A stretch of DNA of 9,384 nt from UBA11164 sp034376725 (lineage in GTDB: Bacteria; Pseudomonadota; Gammaproteobacteria; Xanthomonadales; Xanthomonadaceae), in NCBI GenBank assembly GCA_034376725.1, contig JAXMJH010000027.1, forward strand, positions 1 to 9,384, read 5' to 3'. The notes under the pieces were generated by a model. That model made no database searches. It saw only the letters and a program-made list of their open reading frames with translations, and was not told where the DNA came from. Of the stretch, positions 1-5,796 are shown piece after piece. Position 1 is the first letter of the stretch. Each line of letters begins with the position of its first letter. The position numbers and the translations under genes were made by a program.

Positions 1-434
1 TCTTCGCCCTCGACACCCGGCACGTAGCCCAGCTCGCCCTCGACGCAGACGCCGCAGGCGTGGGCCATCGCGGTCACGGCCCGGGTCGCGTCGATGTTGT
101 CGCCGATATCCAGGTGCGAGGCATCCACCATCACTCCGTTGGCCCCGAGACGAATGGCCCGGATGGCCGAATCGAGGCTCGCGCCGTGGTCGAGATGGAT
201 GGCCGCCGGCACCTGGGCGCGCCGCGCCGCCGCTTCCACGGCGGGCATGGCCAGCTCGAGATCGAAGTGGCTGAAATGCGATTCGGCCAGGCTCAGGATC
301 ACCGGTGCGCGGGCGCGTTCCGCGCCGACGACGATGGCCTCCAGGAAATCCAGGCCAACCAGATCGAAGGCCCCCACCGCGTAACCGTGGGCATGGGCAT
401 GGTCGAGCATGTCCTTCATGTTGACCAGGGGCAT
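1..434 (-). CDS. fba: Class II fructose-bisphosphate aldolase, N-terminal part (runs off the left edge)
   Basis: Zn-dependent aldolase that joins or cleaves dihydroxyacetone phosphate with glyceraldehyde 3-phosphate or erythrose 4-phosphate; in a cbb cluster it serves the regeneration phase of the Calvin cycle (cbbA role). The frame is open from an ATG at 432-434 to position 1, giving about 144 residues, less than half of a usual ~350-residue enzyme. The start is preceded by a good ribosome site (GGGAGG, about 8 nt upstream). The TIM-barrel family signature HLDHG lies at residues 80-84, with the catalytic Asp82 and Zn-ligand His83. The second family stretch, VMVDASH (101-107) followed by VEGELG (131-136), resembles class IIB aldolases. 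The gene follows a decayed cbbN-like relic and a GC-rich hairpin repeat, so it may have its own transcript rather than rely on the cbbL promoter. Seen: motifs, frame and start. Inferred: the Calvin-cycle role, from context. Confidence 0.9.
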   Translation of the reverse strand, partial: MPLVNMKDMLDHAHAHGYAVGAFDLVGLDFLEAIVVGAERARAPVILSLAESHFSHFDLELAMPAVEAAARRAQVPAAIHLDHGASLDSAIRAIRLGANGVMVDASHLDIGDNIDATRAVTAMAHACGVCVEGELGYVPGVEGE

Positions 435-455
435 GGCGTTTTCCTCCCAAAAAAA

Positions 456-526
456 CGAAGGGCCGCCCCGAGTTTTTTTGTCCCCCTCGGGGGGCGGAAA
501 CGGCCAAGCCGTTTCCTGGGGGCGCT
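456..526. repeat. GC-rich intergenic double-hairpin repeat (REP-like)
   Basis: Two adjacent inverted repeats sit just upstream of the aldolase start. Outer hairpin: CCGCCCCGAG (463-472) pairs with CTCGGGG..CGG (486-497) around a loop containing a run of seven T. Second hairpin: GGAAACGGC (496-504) and GCCGTTTCC (508-516), a perfect 9-bp stem with a 3-nt loop. The 'GGGCCGCCCC ... CCCCTCGGGGGGC' layout resembles short intergenic repeats that I recall from many betaproteobacterial genomes; this is memory, not a search. Read on the minus strand it may also stop or attenuate transcription before the aldolase gene, because a T run lies at about 449-455 beyond the stem. Confidence 0.6.
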
Positions 527-527
527 C

Positions 528-732
528 TTAACCGTCCTCGTCCTCGGGGGGCCACCAGCCGGCGGCACGGGCACGCGCCAAGGCTTCGGCGTAGATGCGT
601 TGGTGGCGGGCGCGCAGGTCGTCCGGCAGCTGGCTGGGCAAGCCGCCCGAGGCGTCCCAGCGGGCACTGACCCGCTCGGCCAGGGTTTTGCAAGCGGCCA
701 AGCCCCGAGCCGGCGCAGGTTTCGCTCTCCGG
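528..732 (-). pseudogene. Truncated, frameshifted second copy of the cbbN-like small gene
   Basis: The codons at 531-683 translate to a tail that aligns without gaps to the last 51 residues of the intact 98-aa gene at 1735-2031, with 24 identities by my count. Both stop at the same point. The shared core is WD....LPS.LP..L..RH..IY..A...ARA.GW.P. Removing one T from the T run at 686-689 joins this to a further 16 codons (PESETCAG...GRLQ against PETEDCSG...GRMQ), again without gaps and with 8 identities. Similarity ends at about 732, where an inverted cbbY-like segment begins. About 31 N-terminal residues and any start codon are therefore missing. Seen: the alignment and frameshift. Inferred: a diverged paralogue rather than a recent duplicate, since identity is only about half. 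Confidence 0.7.
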
Positions 733-820
733 CGCCTGTGCGGTACTCGAAGACCTCGGCAATACGTCGCTGGATGATCTGGCCAGACTGGCAGTTTCCG
801 GAAATCAAGTTCGACCCTGA
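728..820 (+). pseudogene. Inverted cbbY-like C-terminal fragment
   Basis: This plus-strand frame reads SGACAVLEDLGNTSLDDLAR and ends in TGA at 818-820. It resembles the tail of CbbY-type HAD phosphatases, and in particular the minus-strand cbbY relic next to it (TGAVAVLEDL, about 930-960). Over 27 aligned bases about 18 match, and most mismatches fall at third codon positions, as expected for diverged coding copies rather than chance. It has no start codon and begins where the cbbN-like relic ends. Short match, so confidence is limited; the alternative is a chance frame in scrambled intergenic DNA. Confidence 0.35.
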
Positions 821-879
821 TCGGCGGACGGTCCGTTCGGGACTCGCATCACGCCCGTCCTTGATGCGCACGAGCGGCA

Positions 880-1299
880 TCAGGCGCCGCCTCCATGCCA
901 CAAGCGCAAGGCAGACACGTTGGTCGCGCGGAGATCTTCCAGCACGGCTACTGCACCGGTGAAGTCCTCCCCGCGCGTCCAGGCATTGACGGTTACCAGC
1001 ACTGGCAGTCCGGCACCACGTGCCGCACGCACGCCGTTCTTCGAATCCTCGACGGCGAGGCAGCTTGCCGCAGGCAGTTGCATTCGCGTCATTCCTCATG
1101 TGTAGATGTCCGGGGCGGGTTTTTTTTCGAGCGCCTGTTCGCCGGCGCCGATGACCTCGAAGGTGTCAGGCGGCAAATCGGCCAGCGTGGTGGAAAGCAA
1201 GACAAATTCGCGAAACGTCGCGTTGAACGCCTGACGATGGACCTCCTCGGTATCCGCGAGCGTGCCATCGACATCGAAGATCACCGCCTGGAGCGTCAT
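880..1299 (-). pseudogene. cbbY: Decayed CbbY-type HAD phosphatase (internal deletion plus in-frame TGA)
   Basis: CbbY hydrolyses xylulose-1,5-bisphosphate, an inhibitory Rubisco by-product. The N-terminus (ATG at 1297-1299) has HAD motif I, FDVDGTLADTEEVHRQAF, with nucleophile Asp and acid/base Asp. After about residue 30 the frame jumps to the segment that normally lies past the middle of the protein (TTLADLPPDTFEVIGAGEQ, then KKPAPDIY with the motif III Lys). The cap domain and motif II region, roughly 90-110 residues of a usual ~230-250, are therefore missing in frame. Four residues later comes a TGA (1096-1098). Translation continues in the same frame as MQLPAASCLAVEDSKNG (motif IV, acidic ED), with the family's normal spacing of 13 codons between DIY and CLAVEDS, and ends at TGA 880-882. 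The normal spacing shows a single nonsense change rather than a frameshift. No strong ribosome site is visible. Its place downstream of cbbQO fits the cbb operon. Confidence 0.85.
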
Positions 1300-1344
1300 C
1301 GCGTCAGTCCGGCGTCAATCTGCGGCAGGTGTCCAGAGCCCTCG

Positions 1345-1719
1345 TCACAGGGTCTTGCGCACCGCATTGCGCAACCGTGCTTCCAGTTCCTCGGCCATCA
1401 GCAGCAGTGCCTTGTTGCGAACCTTGGCTGCGCCTTGGTGGTAATCACGCACGGTGCAAACCACCGGCTCATGCAAGGCGGTACGGCCTTTGTCCTGAAA
1501 ATCCGTCCAGGAGATGACAGGCATGTCGTACAGGCTGGAATCAACCAGCACCCACTCCCCGTCGTCGAGCAGCATGGACATGGGCGGAAAATCTTCCAGA
1601 CCGAAGCAGGTCTTCACCGGCTCGCGCATCCAGTAGCGCCGCCAAACGTTCCATACTGGTGCCGGGATGCTTGAGGAGTATTCATTCAGAGCGGGACAGT
1701 CGCGCAGACGCTCGTACAT
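1345..1719 (-). CDS. Conserved-looking hypothetical protein at the 3' end of the cbb operon
   Basis: A 124-residue soluble protein; I do not recognise its family. The ATG at 1717-1719 has a ribosome site (GAGGAG) that overlaps the stop region of the upstream small gene. The two genes are 15 nt apart on the same strand, so they are probably cotranscribed and may be translationally coupled. It is rich in aromatic residues (PVWNVWRRYW near residue 25, W56, W71) and has a charged, probably helical C-terminus (LMAEELEARLRNAVRK). Three cysteines are scattered, without a metal-binding pair. No signal peptide or membrane segment is apparent. Codon use matches the rest of the operon, which supports a real gene. 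Its position after cbbO and the cbbN-like gene suggests a Rubisco-accessory or regulatory role, but this is inference from position only. Next downstream is the broken cbbY, 45 nt away. Confidence 0.75.
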   Translation of the reverse strand: MYERLRDCPALNEYSSSIPAPVWNVWRRYWMREPVKTCFGLEDFPPMSMLLDDGEWVLVDSSLYDMPVISWTDFQDKGRTALHEPVVCTVRDYHQGAAKVRNKALLLMAEELEARLRNAVRKTL

Positions 1720-1734
1720 TGTCGGCCGCTCTCC

Positions 1735-2031
1735 TCACTCATCCTCGCCCAGTTCCGGGTCCCAGCCCTTGGCGCGGGCAGTCTGAATGGCCCGGTCATA
1801 AATTTCGACATGCCGCTTGAGCAACTCCGGCGGCAGGCGGCTGGGCAGGTTGCTGTACTTGTCCCATTCCACCTGCACCTGTTCCATCAGGGCCTGCATG
1901 CGGCCGCCCTGCCAGCCGGAGCAATCCTCCGTCTCCGGTATCAGGCCGAACAACCAGCCGTCGAGGACGATGCGGCCGAGTTGGGTGAGGCCGTGCTTGT
2001 CGCTGTATAAACCGGGGTATGTGTTTTCCAT
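1735..2031 (-). CDS. Small conserved protein in the cbbN position, downstream of cbbO
   Basis: A 98-residue protein with start ATG at 2029-2031 and stop TGA at 1735-1737. The start lies 8 nt after the cbbO stop, and its ribosome site (AGGAAAG) overlaps that stop, so it is very likely translated together with cbbO. The place matches cbbN of the Nitrosomonas europaea cbbLSQON operon, which as I recall encodes a small uncharacterised protein; I have not compared sequences. The N-terminal third has aromatic and hydrophobic residues (LTQLGRIVLDGWLFGLIP), followed by an acidic Cys-containing segment (PETEDCSGW) and a C-terminal half with W-D, LPS.LP, RH, IY and ARAKGW. A relic of a second family member sharing exactly these residues lies at 528-732, which marks the C-terminal two thirds as the conserved part. 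Biochemical function unknown; a role connected with CbbQO or Rubisco is inference. Confidence 0.82.
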   Translation of the reverse strand: MENTYPGLYSDKHGLTQLGRIVLDGWLFGLIPETEDCSGWQGGRMQALMEQVQVEWDKYSNLPSRLPPELLKRHVEIYDRAIQTARAKGWDPELGEDE

Positions 2032-2039
2032 GGTCTTTC

Positions 2040-4397
2040 CTATCGGGTAAGGCCGGCATACAGCAGCGGCAGTTTCTCGGGCAGGCGCTGGACATGATCC
2101 ACCACCATGTAGTTCTTCTGGCCAAAAATTCGTGAGACGTAATTATCAGCGCGTGGGTCCAGGCTCATGCAGTAGGTGGTGACACCAAGTTTTGCCACCT
2201 CCTCCACAGCCTTCTTGGTGTCGTAGCGCAAGTATTGCGGGTCGCGCACATCCACGTCGGCGGGTTCGCCGTCGGTAATGACGATCAGGAGTTTCTTGGC
2301 CGAACGCTGCAGTTGCAAATGATGGCCGGCATGTCGAATCGCTGCACCCATCCGGGTAGACAGCTGCCCGGTCATCCCGGCGAGCCGGGACTTGGGTGTC
2401 TCGTCCCAATGCTGGTCGAAGTCCTTGAACCGGTAGTACTCGACATCGTGGCGTCCGTCCGAACAAAAGCCGTGGATGGCAAAGGGGTCGCCGACCTTGT
2501 TTATGGCGTCGGCCAGCAGCACGCAGGCCTGCTGGGTGAGCTCGCGCACCGAATATTCCTGGTCCTGCACTTTTTCGTTGGTCGATTCCGACAGATCGAG
2601 CAACACCAGGATCGAAAAGTCGCGGGTCTTGCGCACACTACGCATCATGATGCGTGGATCGGGCTGGTTGCCGAGGCGGATGTCGGTAAGGCTGGAGATC
2701 GCTGCGTTGATGTCGATCTCGTCGCCGTCCTCGAGGCGGCGGATGCGCTGCACACCCTGCGGCTGCATGGCGTCGAGCAGGAATTTCATGCGATGGATTT
2801 CGCGCTTGTACTGTGCGGTAATCGCCTCGATGATCTGCAGGTCGCCGGCCTTGGCACGCTTTTCCAGCACGGTTGCCCAGGCCGGGCGCTCCAACTGGAT
2901 CTGGTAATCCCATTCGGAATAATGGAAGGGGTCGGAGACCGGCTCCTTGCCTTCAAGTTCGTTGAAGCTCTTGCCGCCACTCTCGTCACCGATGTTTTCA
3001 TACGGGAACAACTCGGTGCCGAGCACCCAGATTTCCTCGGCATCGTCGCCGGCCGTCTCGACATCGATCTCGTTGGCCATTTCCATCACGCTGACGTACT
3101 TGCGCACCTGTTTGATGGACTCGTAGCCGGCACTGGCTGCCTTGTTGAAATCGAATTCCTCGAACTCCCAGAAGTAGCGGTTGTCGTCGCGGTAGGGGGC
3201 GGTGAGCAAATCGGTACGTGGATTGAACGGAATCCGTTTCTGGCCGAAGCTGTGCGCAAGCTGGACGCCAATATCCCATGAAGTCAGGTTGCTATCGAGC
3301 TTCTCCTGCGCGAGCGCGAACAGCGCACGGGCCTCGACGATCCACGGGTCCTTGTCCTTGTATGACTCATCAAGCAGGGCGCGTGCAAGACGGTTGAGAT
3401 AATCGCCCATGCTGCCATTCATCTCGGGCGTGGCCGTGTGCAGCTTGCTCCAGAGTTGCTTGAGGCCGGGAAAGCGCCGGATGGAGAGAGTCTCCACGCG
3501 CGCATCCTCGATGACGCTGATCACCGCGATCTGCATGGGATTGAGCGCCTCGGCGGAAATAGGCAGCTTCGTCTCGACCACGTGGGCGGCGCAATGGGCG
3601 GCCGTGGCGCGATATAGCTCCAGACCGGACACTGGCTCCTGACCTTCGACCGTGAAATCGTCGAACGCATCCGGCACGTGCAGCAGGTAGTCCTCGATGT
3701 AAGGGCGGTAGCCTTCGCGGGTCTCGAAGTCGCCTGACGTGGGGCGCATGAAGAAGTCGCGGGCCCACAGTGCGCGCAGATACATGTTGATGCGGCGCTG
3801 CACATCTACCAGCAGGGTGCCCTTGCGCTCCTTCTGCAGCATCGCCATCGACTCCTTGGAATCAAGGCTGAAATAGCGGATCTGTTCTTCGTAGTTGGTG
3901 CGGTGTGCATGGGCGCCCCAGAGCGCCCAACGGCGCAGGCCACCGAGGGTGAGGTGCTGGAACAGGACTTCCAGCTTGTCCAGCATCGGCCGCACGCCAC
4001 GCGGCGCTTGCGCGATCAGGGTATTGATGAACTGCAGGTACTTGATGAAAAGTTCGGCATCACCCAGCCGATTGGCGGCGATGGCCGAAGTGGCGAGCAG
4101 CAGCTCGATCACCGTCCCCGAGGTTCGCGAGGCCAGTTCGAGGGAGGCAGTAGCCAGGTCGCCGACAACGTCCTCGCCGACCTCCTTGGCGACCATCGGC
4201 GCTTTCTCGATCCAGGTTTCCACCAGCGAATCACCCTTGCCGAGTCCGCGAATGGCGGCCGCACCCTTCAGGTAGTTGTCCAGACCACGCGGCGAGAACA
4301 CCTTGGTCGCTTCGTGCCAATTGGCCTGCAACGCATTCTGGCTGTGCGGCGACAAGTCCTCCAGCAATTCGGCATAATCAGCAAGATTGAATGACAT
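2040..4397 (-). CDS. cbbO: CbbO, vWA-domain subunit of the CbbQO Rubisco activase
   Basis: A 785-residue protein, the usual length for CbbO. CbbO acts as the adaptor of the CbbQ hexamer: it docks on inhibited Rubisco so that ATP hydrolysis by CbbQ can remodel the active site and release bound sugar phosphates. The C-terminal von Willebrand factor A domain carries a complete MIDAS metal site: DLSES at 601-605, a Thr in LSTRMGAA (about 681) and ITDGEP with Asp709. The N-terminal ~350 residues are mostly helical with no catalytic motif I recognise; an acidic linker (about residues 435-480) precedes the vWA part. The start ATG at 4395-4397 lies 12 nt after the cbbQ stop with an AAAGG ribosome site, so the two are coupled. 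The gene is intact and has no sign of decay, in contrast to cbbL and cbbY. Confidence 0.95.
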   Translation of the reverse strand: MSFNLADYAELLEDLSPHSQNALQANWHEATKVFSPRGLDNYLKGAAAIRGLGKGDSLVETWIEKAPMVAKEVGEDVVGDLATASLELASRTSGTVIELLLATSAIAANRLGDAELFIKYLQFINTLIAQAPRGVRPMLDKLEVLFQHLTLGGLRRWALWGAHAHRTNYEEQIRYFSLDSKESMAMLQKERKGTLLVDVQRRINMYLRALWARDFFMRPTSGDFETREGYRPYIEDYLLHVPDAFDDFTVEGQEPVSGLELYRATAAHCAAHVVETKLPISAEALNPMQIAVISVIEDARVETLSIRRFPGLKQLWSKLHTATPEMNGSMGDYLNRLARALLDESYKDKDPWIVEARALFALAQEKLDSNLTSWDIGVQLAHSFGQKRIPFNPRTDLLTAPYRDDNRYFWEFEEFDFNKAASAGYESIKQVRKYVSVMEMANEIDVETAGDDAEEIWVLGTELFPYENIGDESGGKSFNELEGKEPVSDPFHYSEWDYQIQLERPAWATVLEKRAKAGDLQIIEAITAQYKREIHRMKFLLDAMQPQGVQRIRRLEDGDEIDINAAISSLTDIRLGNQPDPRIMMRSVRKTRDFSILVLLDLSESTNEKVQDQEYSVRELTQQACVLLADAINKVGDPFAIHGFCSDGRHDVEYYRFKDFDQHWDETPKSRLAGMTGQLSTRMGAAIRHAGHHLQLQRSAKKLLIVITDGEPADVDVRDPQYLRYDTKKAVEEVAKLGVTTYCMSLDPRADNYVSRIFGQKNYMVVDHVQRLPEKLPLLYAGLTR

Positions 4398-4409
4398 GGC
4401 AGGCTGCCT

Positions 4410-5213
4410 TTAGAAGAAGGTGGTTACCGCAGCATCGAGCGCATCGCGCATGTCGGGATCGTCGGTGATCGGGCGGACCAGCGCGACGCGGCAGGCGGCC
4501 TGCGGGTTGACACCCTTGGCAATAAGCGAGCCGGCGTAGATCAGCATGCGGGTGGACAGGCCTTCGTCGAGGCCGTGCCCCTTGAGGTTGCGCGAGCGTT
4601 CGGCAATCGAAACCAGCTTGCCGGCGATGTCGGCGTTGGCCCCCGATTCATGCGCCACGACCTCGGTTTCGATGGCGTGCTCGGGATAGGTGAAGTCGAG
4701 ACCGCCGAAACGCTGCTTGGTCGACTGCTTCAGATCCTTCATCAGGGACTGGTAGCCAGGGTTGTAGGAAATCACGATCTGGAAATCGGGATGGGCATTG
4801 ACCAGTTCGCCCTTCTTTTCCAGCGGCAGCACTCGACGGTTGTCGGTCAGCGGGTGGATCACCACGGTGGTGTCCTGGCGCGCCTCGACCACTTCGTCGA
4901 GGTAGCAGATCGCACCATGCCGTGCGGCGATGGCCAGCGGGCCATCCTGCCACTCGGTGCCCTGGGCTGAGAGCAGGAAGCGGCCGACCAGGTCAGAGGC
5001 GGTCATGTCCTCGTTGCAGGCGACGGTAATCAGCGGCTTGTTCAGCTTGTGTGCCATGTATTCGACAAAGCGCGTCTTGCCGCAGCCGGTCGGTCCCTTG
5101 AGCATCATCGGCATGCGCACGGAGTAGGCGGCTTCGAACAACTCGACCTCGTCGGCGACGGCGCGATAGTAGGGTTCCTTGGTGATGCGGTATTGATCGA
5201 CGATATTGCTCAT
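4410..5213 (-). CDS. cbbQ: CbbQ, MoxR-type AAA+ ATPase of the Rubisco activase
   Basis: A 267-residue cytoplasmic ATPase that forms a hexamer with CbbO and re-activates inhibited form I Rubisco. Motifs in order: Walker A GPTGCGKT (40-47), Walker B ICYLDE (102-107), sensor 1 in VISYNPGY (Asn151), a likely arginine finger in KQRFGGLDF (Arg168), and a sensor 2 Arg in LSTRML (222). I chose the ATG at 5211-5213 (MSNIVDQYRI) because AAGGAG lies 7 nt before it and the length then matches the family; an earlier in-frame start at 5249 would add an unrelated dozen residues. It is separated from cbbS by a 149-nt gap holding a terminator-like hairpin, so it should be made in smaller amount than CbbLS. 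cbbO follows after 12 nt. Confidence 0.96.
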   Translation of the reverse strand: MSNIVDQYRITKEPYYRAVADEVELFEAAYSVRMPMMLKGPTGCGKTRFVEYMAHKLNKPLITVACNEDMTASDLVGRFLLSAQGTEWQDGPLAIAARHGAICYLDEVVEARQDTTVVIHPLTDNRRVLPLEKKGELVNAHPDFQIVISYNPGYQSLMKDLKQSTKQRFGGLDFTYPEHAIETEVVAHESGANADIAGKLVSIAERSRNLKGHGLDEGLSTRMLIYAGSLIAKGVNPQAACRVALVRPITDDPDMRDALDAAVTTFF

Positions 5214-5300
5214 GCGGGGGCTCCTTGATGAGAACGCGGATTTATCCACGAATGACGCGAACTCGACGGCGCACCATTCGTTGGCAAACTCCTGGAAAAC

Positions 5301-5337
5301 AAAAAGCCCCCGATTGCGCTTGCCGCGCAGCGGGGGC
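5301..5337 (-). terminator. Rho-independent terminator/attenuator between cbbS and cbbQ
   Basis: On the minus strand, GCCCCCG (5337-5331) pairs with CGGGGGC (5312-5306). There is an inner GCGC/GCGC stem (5328-5325 with 5319-5316), a 5-nt loop, and a T run at 5305-5301 directly after the stem. It lies 25 nt after the cbbS stop. Because cbbQO have no clear promoter of their own in the remaining ~85 nt, it probably acts as a partial terminator that keeps CbbLS mRNA in excess over cbbQO. Confidence 0.85.
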
Positions 5338-5362
5338 CAGATACTGCCAACCGCCGAGCGAC

Positions 5363-5719
5363 TTAAACCGTCTTGCCGCGGTAAACCACCATGGCCGCGC
5401 CTTGCGACTGCTTGAAGTTGTCGTAGCCGACCAGGCGCACGTGGTTGTTGGGGTTGGCCTTGTGGCAGGCTTTGGCCTCGGCCAGAACGCGATCGACGTC
5501 GGTTTCACCGAACATCGGCAACTTCCACATGTACCAGTAGGAGTCCATCAGGTACTCAGGCTCGATATGCTCGATAGCCGGGTTCCAGCCCTTCTTCACC
5601 AGATACTCGACCTGCCTCTTGATGCTGGCCGCGTCCATCGCGGGCAGGTAGGAAAAAGTTTCGAACTTCCGGCTGGCGGGGTCGGAAAGGCGGGAGTTGT
5701 AATCCATTACGTCAGACAT
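5363..5719 (-). CDS. cbbS: Rubisco small subunit, form IA
   Basis: A 118-residue small subunit of ribulose-1,5-bisphosphate carboxylase/oxygenase, normal length for a proteobacterial form I enzyme; four copies cap each end of the L8 core. Family landmarks are FETFSYLP (about 24-31), VEYLVKKGWNPAIEH, YWYMWKLPMFGETD and the C-terminal HVRLVGYDN...MVVYRGK. The start was set at ATG 5717-5719 (MSDVMDYNSRL) because AAAGGA lies 6 nt upstream; an in-frame ATG five codons earlier lacks a good site. It follows cbbL after 77 nt on the same strand. I see no damage or unusual residue, which makes the altered residues of cbbL stand out. Confidence 0.97.
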   Translation of the reverse strand: MSDVMDYNSRLSDPASRKFETFSYLPAMDAASIKRQVEYLVKKGWNPAIEHIEPEYLMDSYWYMWKLPMFGETDVDRVLAEAKACHKANPNNHVRLVGYDNFKQSQGAAMVVYRGKTV

Positions 5720-5796
5720 TTCATTTCCTTTCAAATTGGGTCCTGATCCCGGGTCGCCAATTGCGGCTCCGGGGTGTCATGCGCTCGGCGCAAGAA

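Noticed and set aside
840..880. A start reading MPLVRI on the minus strand, like the N-terminus of tautomerase-family proteins
   Set aside because: Similarity stops after six residues and no frame continues it; too short to call.
60..962. A 300-codon plus-strand frame
   Set aside because: Antisense to the aldolase gene and then through the relics; no motif and a composition typical of shadow frames.
416..1099. A 227-codon minus-strand frame
   Set aside because: It crosses the cbbY relic, the inverted fragment and the cbbN-like relic in the wrong frame for each, is Arg/Pro-rich, and resembles no family. It runs open by base composition alone.
2235..3281. A 348-codon open frame on the plus strand
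   Set aside because: Antisense shadow of cbbO; no ribosome site or family motif.
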